A program made the translations under genes and the position numbers. From Mycobacterium sp. (lineage in GTDB: Bacteria > Actinomycetota > Actinomycetes > Mycobacteriales > Mycobacteriaceae): DNA of 61,443 nucleotides. This document shows, piece after piece, positions 46,450 through 57,536 of this stretch (its first letter is position 1; every line of letters starts with the position of its first letter). The stretch lies in assembly GCA_025965895.1 (NCBI GenBank), contig JAOPWC010000042.1, forward strand, positions 1-61,443. Reading direction: 5' to 3'. The notes beneath the pieces were generated by a model, which worked only from the letters and a program-made list of their open reading frames with translations, was not told the DNA's origin and did no database searches.

Positions 46450-46594
46450 CGTCTCACCCAAGCACAGGCCGACCGCCCAGTGAAGCGCCGAAACGGTATT
46501 CCACGCGGCACCCACTCGGGCTTTTGCGCGCTGTCGACAGTCTCGCCGGAGGCCGCAGGAAACTGTCCGGAACTGCCGGTCGTTGGTGTAGCGG

Positions 46595-46600
46595 TAACCT
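46595..46600 (+). promoter_or_regulatory. Candidate -10 of ftsH
   Basis: TAACCT, with predicted start near 46607 and a leader of about 48 nt. No clear -35. Confidence 0.35.
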
Positions 46601-46654
46601 GAACTGATTCCCAGTGCGCATTGGAAGGACGTGGCCGACCGCGGCCGATGATCG

Positions 46655-48988
46655 ATGAACCGGAAAAACGTTATCCGCACGCTCATGGCCGTCGCTGTGG
46701 TGCTGTTGCTGGGCTGGTCGTTCTTTTACTTCAGTGACGACACCCGCGGGTACAAACCGGTCGACACGTCCGTCGCGGTGTCCCAGATCAACGCGGGCAA
46801 CGTCAAGAGTGCGCAGATCGACGACCGGGAACAGCAGCTGCGGCTGACGCTGAAGAGCCCCAACAGCGCCACCGACAACTCGGACAAGGTCATCACCAAG
46901 TACCCGACCGGGTACGGGGCCAGCCTTTTCGACCAGCTCACCGCCAAGCAGGCGTCGGTCAACACCGTCGTCAACCAGGGCAGCATGCTCGGCTCACTGC
47001 TGGTCTATCTGCTGCCGCTGCTGCTGCTCGTCGGGCTGTTCGTGATGTTCTCGCGGATGCAGGGCGGCGCCCGGATGGGCTTCGGCTTCGGCAAGTCGCG
47101 GGCCAAGCAGTTGAGCAAGGACATGCCGAAGACCACCTTCGGCGACGTCGCCGGCGTCGACGAAGCTGTCGAAGAGCTGTACGAGATCAAAGACTTCCTG
47201 TCCAACCCGTCGCGATATCAGGCGCTGGGCGCCAAGATCCCGAAAGGCGTGCTGCTCTACGGGCCGCCCGGCACGGGCAAGACGCTGCTGGCCCGCGCGG
47301 TGGCGGGTGAGGCCGGCGTGCCGTTCTTCACGATCTCCGGCTCCGACTTCGTGGAGATGTTCGTCGGTGTGGGCGCATCGCGGGTGCGCGACCTGTTCGA
47401 GCAGGCCAAGCAGAGCAGCCCGTGCATCATCTTCGTCGACGAGATCGACGCGGTCGGGCGCCAGCGCGGCGCCGGCCTCGGCGGCGGGCACGACGAGCGT
47501 GAGCAGACGCTGAACCAGCTGCTGGTCGAGATGGACGGCTTCGGCGACCGCACCGGCGTGATCCTGATCGCGGCGACCAACCGGCCCGACATCCTTGATC
47601 CCGCGTTGCTGCGGCCCGGCCGCTTCGACCGGCAGATCCCGGTCTCCAACCCGGACCTCAACGGCCGCAAGGCGATCCTCCGGGTGCACTCGCAGGGCAA
47701 GCCGATGGCGCCCGACGCCGACCTCGACGGGCTGGCCAAGCGCACGGTCGGGATGACCGGCGCCGACCTTGCCAACGTGATCAACGAGGCTGCGCTGCTG
47801 ACCGCCCGGGAGAACGGCACGGTGATCACCGGCGCGGCGCTGGAAGAGGCCGTCGACCGGGTGGTCGGCGGCCCACGGCGCAAGGGCAGGGTGATCAGCG
47901 AGCAGGAGAAGAAGATCACCGCCTACCACGAGGGCGGCCACACGCTCGCGGCCTGGGCGATGCCCGACATCGAGCCGATCTACAAGGTGACGATCCTGGC
48001 CCGAGGCCGCACCGGCGGCCATGCCGTGGCGTTTCCGGAGGACGACAAGGGCCTGATGACCCGCTCGGAGATGATCTCGCGGCTGGTGTTCGCGATGGGC
48101 GGGCGCGCGGCCGAAGAGCTGGTGTTCCGGGAGCCCACGACCGGCGCGGTGTCCGATATCGAGCAGGCCACGAAGATCGCCCGCGCAATGGTCACCGAGT
48201 ACGGCATGAGCACCAAGCTCGGTGCGGTCAAATACGGCACCGAGCACGGCGACCCGTTCCTGGGCCGCACGATGGGCATTCAGTCGGACTACTCGCATGA
48301 AGTCGCCCGCGACATCGACGACGAGATCCGCAAGCTGATCGAGGCCGCGCACACCGAGGCGTGGGAGATCCTGACCGAGTACCGCGACCTGCTCGACACG
48401 CTGGCAGGCGAGCTGCTGGAGAAGGAGACTCTGCACCGCGCCGACCTGGAGGCGATCTTCGCCGACGTGAAGAAGCGTCCGCGGTTGACGGTGTTCGACG
48501 ACTTCGGTGGCCGCATCCCTTCCGACAAGCCGCCCATCAAGACGCCCGGCGAGCTAGCCATCGAGCGTGGCGAACCGTGGCCGCAGCCCGTTCCCGAGCC
48601 GGCGTTCAAGAGGGCCATCGCCCAGGCGACCCAGCAGGCTGAAGAGGCGAAAGCGGCCAACGGCAGCAACAGCAGCAACGGCCACGGCCACCCGGGTCGT
48701 CCTGCCGGTACACAAGGGCCCGGCCAACAGCCGCCCGTACCGGCCGGCACGCAGCCGGACTATGGAGCGCCCGCCGGCTGGCAAGCACCCGGATGGCCGC
48801 CGCAGCAGCACCCGCAGCCGTACTGGTACCCGCCGCCCCAGCAGTGGCAGCGTCCCTACCAGCCCTATCCGCCGTACCAGCAGTATCCGCACGGCCAGCC
48901 GCCGTCCGAAAGCGGCAACTCGTCCGGTGAGGCGCCCGGTGAGCCGGGTAACGATTCCGGGCGGCAGAACCCGCCGACCCGCGGCTGA
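46655..48988 (+). CDS. ftsH: ATP-dependent zinc metalloprotease FtsH
   Basis: 777 residues. Two membrane helices (about 8-26 and 113-131) flank a small extracytoplasmic domain. AAA+ module: Walker A GPPGTGKT 203-210, Walker [33 protein letters not shown]. Protease site H425-E-G-G-H429. The last 130 residues are low complexity, rich in Pro, Gln, Gly and Tyr, longer than usual. It degrades membrane and short-lived proteins as a hexamer. First gene of the ftsH-folate run; folE starts 19 bases after its stop. Confidence 0.96.
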   Translation: MNRKNVIRTLMAVAVVLLLGWSFFYFSDDTRGYKPVDTSVAVSQINAGNVKSAQIDDREQQLRLTLKSPNSATDNSDKVITKYPTGYGASLFDQLTAKQASVNTVVNQGSMLGSLLVYLLPLLLLVGLFVMFSRMQGGARMGFGFGKSRAKQLSKDMPKTTFGDVAGVDEAVEELYEIKDFLSNPSRYQALGAKIPKGVLLYGPPGTGKTLLARAVAGEAGVPFFTISGSDFVEMFVGVGASRVRDLFEQAKQSSPCIIFVDEIDAVGRQRGAGLGGGHDEREQTLNQLLVEMDGFGDRTGVILIAATNRPDILDPALLRPGRFDRQIPVSNPDLNGRKAILRVHSQGKPMAPDADLDGLAKRTVGMTGADLANVINEAALLTARENGTVITGAALEEAVDRVVGGPRRKGRVISEQEKKITAYHEGGHTLAAWAMPDIEPIYKVTILARGRTGGHAVAFPEDDKGLMTRSEMISRLVFAMGGRAAEELVFREPTTGAVSDIEQATKIARAMVTEYGMSTKLGAVKYGTEHGDPFLGRTMGIQSDYSHEVARDIDDEIRKLIEAAHTEAWEILTEYRDLLDTLAGELLEKETLHRADLEAIFADVKKRPRLTVFDDFGGRIPSDKPPIKTPGELAIERGEPWPQPVPEPAFKRAIAQATQQAEEAKAANGSNSSNGHGHPGRPAGTQGPGQQPPVPAGTQPDYGAPAGWQAPGWPPQQHPQPYWYPPPQQWQRPYQPYPPYQQYPHGQPPSESGNSSGEAPGEPGNDSGRQNPPTRG

Positions 48989-49007
48989 CGACGAACGGAG
49001 ACCCTCG

Positions 49008-49616
49008 ATGGCGCAGCCGAATTCGCAGGTCGTGACGCTGTCCACGGCGGTGTTCGACCGAGAAAGAGCAGAGGCTGCGGTACGCGAGCTGCTGTACGCC
49101 ATCGGCGAGGATCCTGACCGCAACGGCCTACGTGACACCCCCGCCCGGGTGGCACGCGCTTACCACGAGATGTTCGCGGGGCTCTACACGGACCCGGATT
49201 CGGTGCTCGACACCACCTTTGACGAGCAGCACGACGAAATGGTGCTGGTCAAGGAGATCCCGATGTACTCCACGTGCGAGCACCATCTGGTCTCGTTCCA
49301 CGGCGCCGCGCATGTCGGCTACATCCCGGGCAAGGACGGTCGTGTCACGGGCTTGTCGAAGATCGCGCGGGTGGTCGACCTCTACGCGAAGCGGCCGCAG
49401 GTGCAAGAACGGCTCACCGCGCAGATCGCGGACGCGCTCATGCGCAAGCTCGACCCGCGTGGCGTGATCGTGGTCATCGAGGCCGAGCACCTGTGCATGG
49501 CGATGCGCGGCGTCCGCAAGCCCGGCGCGGTAACCACCACCTCAGCGGTTCGCGGACAATTCAAGACCGACAAGGCATCACGAGCCGAAGCGCTGGACCT
49601 GATTCTGCGCAGGTGA
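49008..49616 (+). CDS. folE: GTP cyclohydrolase I
   Basis: 202 residues. First step of folate synthesis, GTP to dihydroneopterin triphosphate. Zn ligands: Cys in [10 protein letters not shown] with its His pair, and Cys in [33 protein letters not shown] is typical. ATG 49008 has GGAG about 8 bases upstream. The stop overlaps folP (GTGA). Confidence 0.96.
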   Translation: MAQPNSQVVTLSTAVFDRERAEAAVRELLYAIGEDPDRNGLRDTPARVARAYHEMFAGLYTDPDSVLDTTFDEQHDEMVLVKEIPMYSTCEHHLVSFHGAAHVGYIPGKDGRVTGLSKIARVVDLYAKRPQVQERLTAQIADALMRKLDPRGVIVVIEAEHLCMAMRGVRKPGAVTTTSAVRGQFKTDKASRAEALDLILRR

Positions 49617-50443
49617 GCCAGCCACGCGTACGGGTGATGGGGGTCGTCAACGTCACCGACGACTCCTTCTCCGACGGAGGACTGTTCCTGGATCGTGACC
49701 GTGCCGTCGAGCACGGGCTGGCGCTGGCCGCTGACGGGGCGGCGATCATCGATGTCGGCGGCGAGTCGACACGCCCCGGTGCTGTCCGCGTCGATCCACG
49801 CGTGGAAGCCGAACGGATCGTGCCTGTGGTGAAAGATCTTGCTGCGCAGGGCGTTACGGTCAGCATCGACACGATGCGGGCGGAGGTGGCCGTCGCCGCG
49901 CTCGAGCACGGCGCGCGGATGGTCAACGACGTCTCGGGAGGCCGAGCCGACGCGAGGATGGCCGATGTGGTGGCCGAGGCCGGTGTGCCGTGGGTGCTGA
50001 TGCACTGGCGCTCGGTCAACGCCGCCCGTCGCCACGAGGTGCCCGAGTACGCCGACGTGGTGGCGGAGGTCAAGACCGAATTGCTGGCCAGCGTGGACGC
50101 GGCGGCCGCCGCCGGCGTCGCAGCGGAACAGCTGATCATCGACCCCGGCCTCGGATTCGCCAAGACGGGGCAACACAATTGGGCGCTGCTGCACGCACTT
50201 CCCGATCTCGTCGCGACCGGGATCCCGGTGCTGGTGGGTGCTTCCCGCAAGCGATTTCTGGGCACGCTGCTCGCCGACGAGCACGGCGCCGTCCGGGCGC
50301 CCGGCGGCCGGGAGACGGCGACCGCGGTGATCTCCGCGTTGGCCGCCCTGCACGGTGCGTGGGGAGTGCGGGTGCACGACGTGGCTGGCACCGTCGACGC
50401 GCTGAAGGTCGTCGGCGCCTGGGCGGCGGCCGGCCGTGGCTGA
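49613..50443 (+). CDS. folP: Dihydropteroate synthase
   Basis: 276 residues, FolP1 type. It condenses pterin pyrophosphate with p-aminobenzoate and is the sulfonamide target. [16 protein letters not shown] (pterin site), [11 protein letters not shown], the DTMRAEVA strand, [10 protein letters not shown] and [11 protein letters not shown] are all intact. GTG start within the folE stop; its end overlaps folB by 8 bases. Confidence 0.96.
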   Translation: MSQPRVRVMGVVNVTDDSFSDGGLFLDRDRAVEHGLALAADGAAIIDVGGESTRPGAVRVDPRVEAERIVPVVKDLAAQGVTVSIDTMRAEVAVAALEHGARMVNDVSGGRADARMADVVAEAGVPWVLMHWRSVNAARRHEVPEYADVVAEVKTELLASVDAAAAAGVAAEQLIIDPGLGFAKTGQHNWALLHALPDLVATGIPVLVGASRKRFLGTLLADEHGAVRAPGGRETATAVISALAALHGAWGVRVHDVAGTVDALKVVGAWAAAGRG

Positions 50444-50822
50444 CCGAATCGAGTTGCGGGGCCTGCGAATTGAGGGCCACCACGGTGTCTACGAGCAAGA
50501 ACGCAGCGACGGGCAGGAATTCGTGGTCGACGTCACGGTGTGGGTCGACCTGGACCGGGCGGCGAAAAGCGATGATCTGGCCGACACGCTCGACTACGGC
50601 GCACTCGCGCAGCGGGCGGCCGACATCGTCGGCGGCCCCCCGAAGAACCTGATCGAAGCGGTCGCCGGCGAGCTCGCCGAAGACGTGATGCGTGACGAGC
50701 GCGTGCAGGCCGTCGAGGTGGTGTTGCACAAGCCGGACGCGCCGATCCCGCTGACGTTCGACGACGTCGCCGTTGTGGCGCGGCGCTCACGGCGGCTGGG
50801 CCGCGGCGGCGCTGCCCGATGA
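50436..50822 (+). CDS. folB: Dihydroneopterin aldolase
   Basis: 128 residues. [17 protein letters not shown] carries the pterin-binding His-Gly and catalytic Tyr; [14 protein letters not shown] and [13 protein letters not shown] are family blocks. It makes 6-hydroxymethyl-dihydropterin for FolK. ATGA overlap with folK. Confidence 0.95.
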   Translation: MADRIELRGLRIEGHHGVYEQERSDGQEFVVDVTVWVDLDRAAKSDDLADTLDYGALAQRAADIVGGPPKNLIEAVAGELAEDVMRDERVQAVEVVLHKPDAPIPLTFDDVAVVARRSRRLGRGGAAR

Positions 50823-51340
50823 CGCGCGTCGTGCTGTCGATCGGCTCCAATATCGGCGACAGGTTGGCACGACTGCAGTCCGTCGTCGACGGGCTGGGCG
50901 ACTGCGTCGTCGCGGTGTCGCCGGTCTACGAGACCGCGCCGTGGGGCGACGTCGACCAGGGCGCGTTCCTGAACGCCGTGCTGATCGCAGACGATCCGGC
51001 GATGGATTGCCCCGGTTGGCTGCGGCGCGGCCAGGAACTGGAGCAGGCGGCCGAACGGGTCCTTGGCCGGCGTTGGGGACCGCGGACATTGGATGTCGAC
51101 TTGATCAGCTGCTCGTCAGGAGACACCGAGTTCGTGATCCGCGAGCCGCATCTGACGCTGCCGCACCCGCTTGCGCACCTGCGCGCGTTCGTGCTGGTGC
51201 CCTGGCTTGCGGTGGATCCGCTCGCGGAGCTGACCGTGGCAGGGGTGCGGCAGCCGCTGACACGGCTGCTGGCCGACCTCGATTCCGTCGACAAGGACGG
51301 TGTGCGGGCGACCGACCTGGCGTTGCGGTCGGAGGTGTGA
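50819..51340 (+). CDS. folK: 6-hydroxymethyl-7,8-dihydropterin pyrophosphokinase
   Basis: 173 residues. [29 protein letters not shown] and the substrate-binding [13 protein letters not shown] are all clear. It provides the pyrophosphate substrate of FolP. Starts in the folB stop; the DUF3180 gene begins directly after its TGA. Confidence 0.95.
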   Translation: MTRVVLSIGSNIGDRLARLQSVVDGLGDCVVAVSPVYETAPWGDVDQGAFLNAVLIADDPAMDCPGWLRRGQELEQAAERVLGRRWGPRTLDVDLISCSSGDTEFVIREPHLTLPHPLAHLRAFVLVPWLAVDPLAELTVAGVRQPLTRLLADLDSVDKDGVRATDLALRSEV

Positions 51341-51817
51341 ATGGGTCCAACCCGAAGACGTGATCTGACGGTCGCGGTGCTCGTGGCCGCGGTGATCGGC
51401 TACCTGCTGATCATCCAGCTGTACCGATGGTTTCCGCCGATCACGGCGTGGACCGGGATCTCACTGCTCGGCGTGGCCGCGGTCGAGGCGGTCTGGGGCC
51501 GGTATGTGCGGTCGAAGATCAACGAGGGGCAGATCGGCGACGGCAACGGCAGGCTGCATCCGCTGGCCGTGGCACGCACTGTGGTGATCGCGAAGGCCTC
51601 GGCGTGGGTGGGCGCCCTCGTGCTGGGTTGGTGGATCGGCGTGCTGGCATATCTGCTGCCAAAGCGGGGGACGCTGCGCGTTGCCGCCGAGGACACCGCC
51701 GGGGCGGTGGTGGCGGCCGTCAGTGCGCTGGCGCTTATCGTCGCTGCGCTGTGGCTGCAGCATTGCTGCGAGAGGCCGGAAGAGCCGCCGGAGGACCCTG
51801 ACGCGACTGGTAACTAG
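51341..51817 (+). CDS. DUF3180 membrane protein
   Basis: 158 residues with four hydrophobic segments (about 10-28, 35-50, 85-105, 122-140). Rv3605c type, always found behind folK in actinobacteria as I recall. No function known. Zero-base spacing from folK shows that it belongs to the folate operon. Confidence 0.85.
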   Translation: MGPTRRRDLTVAVLVAAVIGYLLIIQLYRWFPPITAWTGISLLGVAAVEAVWGRYVRSKINEGQIGDGNGRLHPLAVARTVVIAKASAWVGALVLGWWIGVLAYLLPKRGTLRVAAEDTAGAVVAAVSALALIVAALWLQHCCERPEEPPEDPDATGN

Positions 51818-51859
51818 AATCGCCGGGTTTGGTCAACACGCGAGGTGACCTCGCACGGG

Positions 51860-51865
51860 TACAGT
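51860..51865 (+). promoter_or_regulatory. -10 box for leaderless DUF6779 gene transcript
   Basis: TACAGT ends 6 bases before ATG 51872. It supports that start over GTG 51845. Confidence 0.6.
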
Positions 51866-51871
51866 CAGCCC

Positions 51872-53071
51872 ATGACCGTTCTGAGGCGCGGCGCCAGGTT
51901 AAGGCGCGGTGGCCGCAGGCCGGGTTGGCCGCTTCTGACGGCGTTGCTGGTCCTGGCCATCGCGGCCAGTTCCGCGTTGGTATTCACCGATCGCGTGGAG
52001 CTCCTCAAGCTCGCCGTGATCCTTGCCCTGTGGGCGGCGGTGGTCGCCGCGTTCGTCTCGGTCATCTATCGCAGGCAGAGCGACGCCGACGCGGCGAAGG
52101 CACGCGACCTCAAGCTGGTTTACGACCTGCAGCTGGACCGCGAGATCTCGGCGCGGCGCGAATACGAGCTGACGGTGGAATCGCAGCTGCGCCGCGAGCT
52201 GGCGACCGAGCTGCGGGCGCAGGCAGCCGACGAAGTCGCCGCATTGCGGGCCGAGCTGGCCGCGCTGCGCAACAACCTGGAGATCCTGTTCGAGACCGAG
52301 CTGACGGACCGGCCGGCGATCGAGACCGAACGCACCACCGTGCGGGCATACAGCGACTGGGCGCGTGACACCGCGGTCAAAGATCCGGGTGAAAGATCGG
52401 CCGTGCGGTTCCGGCAAGAGGTCGACGTCGACACGGGCGAGAACCGGATCATCGATGTGCCTGAGGAGCCGCTGGGCCGGCGGCATCTGGACGAGGAGCC
52501 GCAGGGGCGGCGACATCTGGACGAGGAGCCGCTGGGCCGGCGACATCTGGACGAGGAGCCGCAGACGGTCAACCCGGGTGTTCACCGCAGACCGTCGGAG
52601 AACGGCGGGTTTGTACGGCCGGCGCCCGAGCCCGGGCCGGTGTTCCGACCTGAACCGCCGCCACCTGAACCGGCCGCTGCGCCGGCCGCGCACCACGGTG
52701 CGCGTCCGGAGCCCGAGCTGTCCGACAGCGAGTGGAATCCAGTGCAGGCTGACGGGCAGTGGCTGCCTCCCGGCAGGCCGGGCAGCAACTGGGTGTCGTC
52801 GAAAAACGGGATTTCGGCCATCCATGACCCGGCTCCAGAACCGACGCCCGCGCCCGTCGCACCCGAGCCGCGGCCGGGGCGCCACGCCGGCCCGGGCGAG
52901 GAAGGCCAGGCGGCATTCGCTGCGCCTGCAGCGGTGGAGAATCATCGCACTCCGGAGGCGGCGCCGACGGGTAGCAGCCAGCACGGCCAGGGCCAGTCGG
53001 TCGCGGAACTGCTCGCCCGGCTTCAGGCGACCCCGACGGGGGGCGGCGGGCGCAGGCGGCGCGAGGTCTAG
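51872..53071 (+). CDS. DUF6779-type membrane/coiled-coil protein (Rv3604c type)
   Basis: 399 residues. An arginine-rich N terminus precedes two membrane helices (about 20-37 and 44-62), a coiled-coil-like E/L/R-rich segment (about 75-145, LRRELATELRAQAADEVAALRAELAALRNN region), then a proline-rich disordered tail with three 10-residue repeats (EPLGRRHLDE type, from 52463). The N-terminal half matches my memory of Rv3604c, the tail does not. It has been linked by location, not function, to folate and pantothenate genes. A cell-envelope scaffold is possible. Confidence 0.78.
   Translation: MTVLRRGARLRRGGRRPGWPLLTALLVLAIAASSALVFTDRVELLKLAVILALWAAVVAAFVSVIYRRQSDADAAKARDLKLVYDLQLDREISARREYELTVESQLRRELATELRAQAADEVAALRAELAALRNNLEILFETELTDRPAIETERTTVRAYSDWARDTAVKDPGERSAVRFRQEVDVDTGENRIIDVPEEPLGRRHLDEEPQGRRHLDEEPLGRRHLDEEPQTVNPGVHRRPSENGGFVRPAPEPGPVFRPEPPPPEPAAAPAAHHGARPEPELSDSEWNPVQADGQWLPPGRPGSNWVSSKNGISAIHDPAPEPTPAPVAPEPRPGRHAGPGEEGQAAFAAPAAVENHRTPEAAPTGSSQHGQGQSVAELLARLQATPTGGGGRRRREV
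52463..52564 (+). repeat. 30-bp in-frame tandem repeat
   Basis: Three full copies of a 30-bp unit (52463-52492, 52493-52522, 52523-52552) and a 12-bp partial copy, encoding E-P-(L/Q)-G-R-R-H-L-D-E. Units differ at one or two positions. Length change would keep frame. Confidence 0.85.
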
Positions 53072-53079
53072 GCTAGGCT
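53069..53079 (+). promoter_or_regulatory. Candidate tandem -10 of the pantothenate operon
   Basis: TAGGCTAGGCT holds two overlapping TAnnnT boxes directly after the preceding stop. The predicted leader is about 60-65 nt to ATG 53148. Confidence 0.4.
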
Positions 53080-53147
53080 CGTTGCCGTCCGGTACCCGCC
53101 GAGCAGGACCGGAACGTATTTACGAGAAACTTGCGAGGTCGTCTGCG

Positions 53148-54089
53148 ATGGAGCAGCTCGACGGACTGCGCCCGGCGCGACTTTCGGTCGGGATCATCTC
53201 CGCCGGCAAAGTGGGCACGGCGCTGGGCGTGGCACTGGAACGGGCAGGTCACGTCGTGATCGCCTGCGCCGCAGTGTCACAAGCGTCCAGGCGGCGCGCT
53301 GAGCGCAGGCTGCCCGACACCGCGATCCAGCCGGCACACGAGGTCGCCGCCCGCGCCGAGTTGCTGGTGCTGGCCGTACCCGACGACGAACTGTCAGCGC
53401 TGGTGGTGGGACTTGCCGCCACCGGAGCGGTGCGGCCCGGCACGATCGTCGCGCACACCTCCGGTGCCAACGGGGTGGCGATACTGTCGCCGCTCGCCGA
53501 GCAGGGCTGCATCCCACTGGCGATCCACCCGGCGATGACGTTCACCGGCGCCGACGAGGACATGGTGCGGCTGGCCGACACCTGCTTCGGCATCACCGCC
53601 GCCGACGACGTCGGCTACGCGATCGCACAGTCGCTGGTTTTGGAGATCGGTGGCGAGCCGTTCCGGGTCCGGGAAGACGCGCGCACCCTCTACCACGCCG
53701 CACTTGCGCATGCGAGCAACCACGTCGTGACCGTGCTCGCCGATGCGGTGGAGGCGCTGCGCACGGCATTGTGGGGTCAGGAGCTGCTGGGCCAGGAACT
53801 CGTCGCCGACGCGCCGGGAGGCATCGCCGAGCGGGTGATCGGGCCGCTGACCCGGGCCGCGGTCGAGAACACCCTGCAGCGCGGCCAGGCCGCATTGACC
53901 GGCGCGGTGGCGCGTGGCGACGCCGACGCGGTGGCCGCACACCTGAGAGCTCTTGCGGAAGTGGATCCGCAACTGGCCGACGCGTATCGTGCGAACGCGC
54001 GGCGCACCGCGCAGCGCACGCACGCACCGGCGGAGGTGTTTGCGGTGTTGGGCAACGGATCGGACCGGGCGGGCTGCGGTGACAACTAA
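53148..54089 (+). CDS. PanG-like ketopantoate reductase candidate (Rossmann + DUF2520)
   Basis: 313 residues, Rv3603c type. Rossmann start [24 protein letters not shown] binds NAD(P); [11 protein letters not shown] and HPAMTFTG follow, and the C-terminal half is the helical DUF2520 domain ([19 protein letters not shown]). Francisella PanG, a third class of ketopantoate reductase, has this Rossmann/DUF2520 layout (from memory). The gene overlaps panC by 11 bases and heads the panC-panD-coaX run, so making pantoate for PanC is the natural hypothesis. Not proven by sequence alone. Confidence 0.7.
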   Translation: MEQLDGLRPARLSVGIISAGKVGTALGVALERAGHVVIACAAVSQASRRRAERRLPDTAIQPAHEVAARAELLVLAVPDDELSALVVGLAATGAVRPGTIVAHTSGANGVAILSPLAEQGCIPLAIHPAMTFTGADEDMVRLADTCFGITAADDVGYAIAQSLVLEIGGEPFRVREDARTLYHAALAHASNHVVTVLADAVEALRTALWGQELLGQELVADAPGGIAERVIGPLTRAAVENTLQRGQAALTGAVARGDADAVAAHLRALAEVDPQLADAYRANARRTAQRTHAPAEVFAVLGNGSDRAGCGDN

Positions 54090-55014
54090 GGCGGCGAAGA
54101 AGTTCCGTCCCGGCCAGCTGAACATCTATCCGGCGCCGAAGGACATGGCGGACGTCGCGGGCGCGCTGCGGCACACCGGCCGCCGGGTGATGCTGGTGCC
54201 GACGATGGGCGCGTTGCACGACGGGCATCTTGCATTGATCCGGGCGGCAAAGCGCGTGCCCGGGGCGGTGGTTGTGGTGTCGATCTTCGTCAACCCGCTG
54301 CAGTTCGGCACCGGCGAGGACCTCGACGCGTACCCCCGAGTGCTCGACCGCGACATGGCGCTGCTGCGCGCCGAGGGTGTCGAGATCGTGTTCACGCCGA
54401 GCGTCGAGGCGATGTACCCCCACGGCCGCCGCACATCGGTGCAATCGGGCCCTCTGGGTGAGGAGCTTGAAGGCGCCACCCGCCCAAGCCATTTCGCCGG
54501 GGTGCTGACCGTGGTGCTCAAGCTGCTGCAGATCGTGCGGCCGGACCGGGCGTTCTTCGGCGAGAAGGACTACCAGCAGTTGGTGCTGATCCGGCAGATG
54601 GTCGCGGACTTCAACATCGACGTACAGATCGTCGGGGTGCCGATCGTCCGGGAAGCCGACGGGCTGGCGATGTCGTCACGCAACCGCTACCTGTCACCGG
54701 CGGAACGGGAGCAGGCGGGCGCTCTGTCGGCCGCACTGCTGGCCGGGATGTACGCCACGCCGGGAGGCGTGGCCGCCGCGCTCGACGCCGCCCGCGCGGT
54801 GCTCGACGAGGTGCCGGTGATCGAGGTGGACTATCTGCAGGTCAGGGGCAACGATCTCGAGCCTGCCCCGGCGGGCGGGCCCGGCCGGATTTTGGTGGCC
54901 GCGAGGCTCGGAGTCACGCGGCTGTTGGACAACATCGCGATCGACATCGCCGGCACCGACGGGCACTCGCCCAATGGGCCGGACGACCATCACCAGCTGC
55001 CGTGGAGGAACTGA
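54079..55014 (+). CDS. panC: Pantothenate synthetase
   Basis: 311 residues. It ligates pantoate and beta-alanine with ATP. The HIGH-like motif is in [39 protein letters not shown] and MSSRNRYL (KMSKS-like) are intact. GTG 54079 lies within the end of the preceding gene; panD follows without a gap. Confidence 0.96.
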   Translation: MTTKAAKKFRPGQLNIYPAPKDMADVAGALRHTGRRVMLVPTMGALHDGHLALIRAAKRVPGAVVVVSIFVNPLQFGTGEDLDAYPRVLDRDMALLRAEGVEIVFTPSVEAMYPHGRRTSVQSGPLGEELEGATRPSHFAGVLTVVLKLLQIVRPDRAFFGEKDYQQLVLIRQMVADFNIDVQIVGVPIVREADGLAMSSRNRYLSPAEREQAGALSAALLAGMYATPGGVAAALDAARAVLDEVPVIEVDYLQVRGNDLEPAPAGGPGRILVAARLGVTRLLDNIAIDIAGTDGHSPNGPDDHHQLPWRN

Positions 55015-55428
55015 ATGCTGCGCACAATGCTGAAATCGAAAATCCACCGCGCGACGGTCACGCAGGCCGACTTGCACTACGTCGGCTCGGTCACCATCGA
55101 CGCCGACCTGATGGACGCCGCGGACCTGCTCGAAGGTGAACAGGTCACGATCGTCGACATCGACAACGGCGAGCGGCTGGTCACCTACGCGATCACTGGC
55201 GAGCGGGGCAGTCGCGTCATCGGAATCAACGGTGCCGCGGCCCATCTCGTGCATCCGGGTGATCTGGTGATCATCATCGCCTATGGGACGATGGAGGACG
55301 CCGAAGCCCGCGAATACCGGCCGCGCATCGTGTTCGTCGACGCCGACAACAAGCAGGTCGACCTCGGAGTCGATCCCGCCTACGTTCCCGACGGGTTCGG
55401 GTTGACCTCTCCGGCCGGCGTCCAGTAA
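55015..55428 (+). CDS. panD: Aspartate 1-decarboxylase proenzyme
   Basis: 137 residues. Self-cleaving pyruvoyl enzyme making beta-alanine; the cleavage site is Gly24-Ser25 in HYVGSVTID. Substrate Lys9 ([12 protein letters not shown]) and Tyr58-region motifs are present. In M. tuberculosis PanD is the target of pyrazinoic acid and is degraded through ClpC1 (from memory); clpC1 is 4.5 kb downstream here. Confidence 0.95.
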   Translation: MLRTMLKSKIHRATVTQADLHYVGSVTIDADLMDAADLLEGEQVTIVDIDNGERLVTYAITGERGSRVIGINGAAAHLVHPGDLVIIIAYGTMEDAEAREYRPRIVFVDADNKQVDLGVDPAYVPDGFGLTSPAGVQ

Positions 55429-55430
55429 CC

Positions 55431-56246
55431 GTGCTGCTTGCCATCGACGTCCGCAACACCCACACCGTCGTGGGGCTGGTCTCCGGTTCCGGCTCACACG
55501 CGAAGGTGGTGCAGCACTGGCGGATTCGCACCGAATCAGAAGTGACCTCCGACGAGCTGGCGCTGACCATCGATGGGCTGATCGGCGACGACGCCGAGCG
55601 GCTCACGGGCGCGACCGGCTTGTCGACGGTGCCTTCGGTGCTGCACGAATTGCGGGAGATGCTCGACCAGTACTGGCCGACCGTGCCGCACCTGCTGATC
55701 GAACCCGGCGTGCGAACCGGCATCCCGCTGCTGGTCGACAACCCAAAGGAGGTCGGCGCCGACCGGATCGTCAACTGCCTGGCCGCGTTTTACAAGTACG
55801 GGACCGCCGCGATCGTCGTCGACTTCGGGTCATCGATCGTGGTCGACGTGGTGTCGGCGAAGGGCGAGTTCCTCGGCGGCGCCATCGCTCCGGGCGTCGA
55901 GGTGTCATCTGATGCTGCGGCGGCCCGGTCGGCCGCGTTGCGCCGCGTCGAGTTGACCCGCCCGCGCTCGGTGCTCGGGAAGAACACGGTCGAGTGCATG
56001 CAGGCCGGAGCGGTGTTCGGCTTCGCGGGGCTGGTCGACGGGCTGGTGCGTCGCATACGGGAGGACGTCAAGGGTTTCGACGGCGACGACGTCACCGTGG
56101 TCGCGACCGGGCACGCAGCGCCGCTGCTGCTGCCTGACCTGCACACCGTCGACCATTATGACCGCCACCTCACACTCGACGGGCTGCGGCTCGTCTACGA
56201 GCGCAACCGCGAAAGCCAGCGGGGCAAGCTGAAGCCGGCCCGGTAG
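55431..56246 (+). CDS. coaX: Type III pantothenate kinase
   Basis: 271 residues, ASKHA fold. N-terminal phosphate loop [40 protein letters not shown], and [13 protein letters not shown] near the end. It phosphorylates pantothenate, closing the panG-C-D-coaX sequence towards CoA. GTG start two bases after panD. Mycobacteria also have the CoaA kinase, and CoaX is thought to be inactive or non-essential in M. tuberculosis (from memory). Confidence 0.9.
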   Translation: MLLAIDVRNTHTVVGLVSGSGSHAKVVQHWRIRTESEVTSDELALTIDGLIGDDAERLTGATGLSTVPSVLHELREMLDQYWPTVPHLLIEPGVRTGIPLLVDNPKEVGADRIVNCLAAFYKYGTAAIVVDFGSSIVVDVVSAKGEFLGGAIAPGVEVSSDAAAARSAALRRVELTRPRSVLGKNTVECMQAGAVFGFAGLVDGLVRRIREDVKGFDGDDVTVVATGHAAPLLLPDLHTVDHYDRHLTLDGLRLVYERNRESQRGKLKPAR

Positions 56247-56256
56247 CGCGCGCTCC

Positions 56257-57513
56257 TCAAAAGAACGTGCGAACCAAGTCGACCACTCGGCGGTCGTCGT
56301 CGAGCACCGGGATCAGCTGCCACTTGTCGAACACCGTGCACGGGTGCGAGATACCGAACCGAAGCCACATGCCGACGCGCACCCGGGACTGATCCGCCGG
56401 GCTGAGCCGAAGGTATGCGTGCTGGTCGTTGAGTTTTGTGACGTGGGCGCCCGTCAGGCCGTAGGGCACGGGCAGGTCCTGGTCGAACGACACATCGCGG
56501 CGGCCCATGGTGACCACGGCCAGCTCCGGCTCGGGCCGCGACACCACCTGCGCCCAGATGCTCAGCGCCGACCGGAACGACGTCGCGCCGCCGCGACTCA
56601 GCGGTGACGTTCGCGCGTACAGGCCGTCGTCGTGGGTCAGGTAGGCGCCGCTGCGCACGACCGTGCGGACGGCCAGCCCCACCGGCCAGCCCGTGAGCAC
56701 GTTGGCCACCGCGTCGAAATAGGTGCTGCCGCCGGCGGTCACCAGGACCTCCGAGGCTTCAAACAGCCCGGCCAACCGTTGCACGGCGGCGCGCATGTCG
56801 GTCAGGAAGCCGGTGACCCGAGCCAGCGCCTCCGGCGTCACGTCGTGTCCGAGCGCGGCCTCATAACCGCAGACTCCGATGAGCCGTAGCCGGCGGGATG
56901 CGGCGACCGCCCGCGCCACCTCGTCGACGTCGGCGGCGTTGCGGCACCCGGTCCGGCCACCGGACATGCCCACCTCCACACACACGTCGACCGGCCGACG
57001 GGCCCCGGCAGCGGCCAACCGGGCGGACATGATCTGCACCCCGGCCACGGAGTCAACCCAGCAGACGAACCCGAACTCCGGATCGGAATCCAGTTGGCCC
57101 GCCAACCAGTGCAAGCCGGCCGCGTCGACGAGCTGGTTCGCGAGGATCACCTCTCGCACCCCGAACGCCCGGCACACCCGCACCTGGCTGATCGTGGCCA
57201 CGGTGATGCCGCACGCGCCCGCGGCGAGCTGACGCTCGAACAGTTGTGGCGCCATATGCGTCTTGCCGTGTGGTGCCAGCCCCACACCGGCCTGTCGGCA
57301 CCAGTCGGCCATCGTCGCCAGGTTGTGCCCGAGTGCACCGTCGCGCAGCGCACACAGCGGCCCGGTCGGATCATCGTCGGACAACCGGGGACGGCCCGCG
57401 AGCACTTGCGCGACTGTTCGACCCGACCACGCCGGGGGCAGGCCCTTGAACCGCCAGTCCACCGGCTCGTCGGCCAACGCGGCGACGGCGGCGCGGTCGA
57501 TATCGGCTGGCAC
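56257..57513 (-). CDS. D-serine deaminase / D-threonine aldolase-like PLP enzyme
   Basis: 418 residues, alanine-racemase-like N-terminal barrel (fold III). [14 protein letters not shown] carries the PLP lysine; [14 protein letters not shown] (phosphate-binding Gly-rich loop) and a C-terminal metal-binding region ending HPCTVFDKW (His and Cys near 397-400) match the DSD1/D-threonine aldolase type. It probably deaminates or cleaves a D-amino or beta-hydroxy amino acid. Convergent on coaX (10 bases apart) and divergent from lysS with only 23 bases between start codons. I do not recall it in this place in M. tuberculosis. Confidence 0.82.
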   Translation of the reverse strand: MPADIDRAAVAALADEPVDWRFKGLPPAWSGRTVAQVLAGRPRLSDDDPTGPLCALRDGALGHNLATMADWCRQAGVGLAPHGKTHMAPQLFERQLAAGACGITVATISQVRVCRAFGVREVILANQLVDAAGLHWLAGQLDSDPEFGFVCWVDSVAGVQIMSARLAAAGARRPVDVCVEVGMSGGRTGCRNAADVDEVARAVAASRRLRLIGVCGYEAALGHDVTPEALARVTGFLTDMRAAVQRLAGLFEASEVLVTAGGSTYFDAVANVLTGWPVGLAVRTVVRSGAYLTHDDGLYARTSPLSRGGATSFRSALSIWAQVVSRPEPELAVVTMGRRDVSFDQDLPVPYGLTGAHVTKLNDQHAYLRLSPADQSRVRVGMWLRFGISHPCTVFDKWQLIPVLDDDRRVVDLVRTFF

Positions 57514-57522
57514 GTGTTCATC

Positions 57523-57528
57523 TAAGCT
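57523..57528 (+). promoter_or_regulatory. -10 box for leaderless lysS transcript
   Basis: TAAGCT ends 8 bases before GTG 57537. The divergent start at 57513 lies only 9 bases to its left, so both promoters must overlap. Confidence 0.5.
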
Positions 57529-57536
57529 GGCAGGTC

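Noticed and set aside
52365..53147. N-terminal extension of the PanG-like protein
   Set aside because: It is the +1 frame of the preceding proline-rich tail; the Rossmann fold begins right after ATG 53148.
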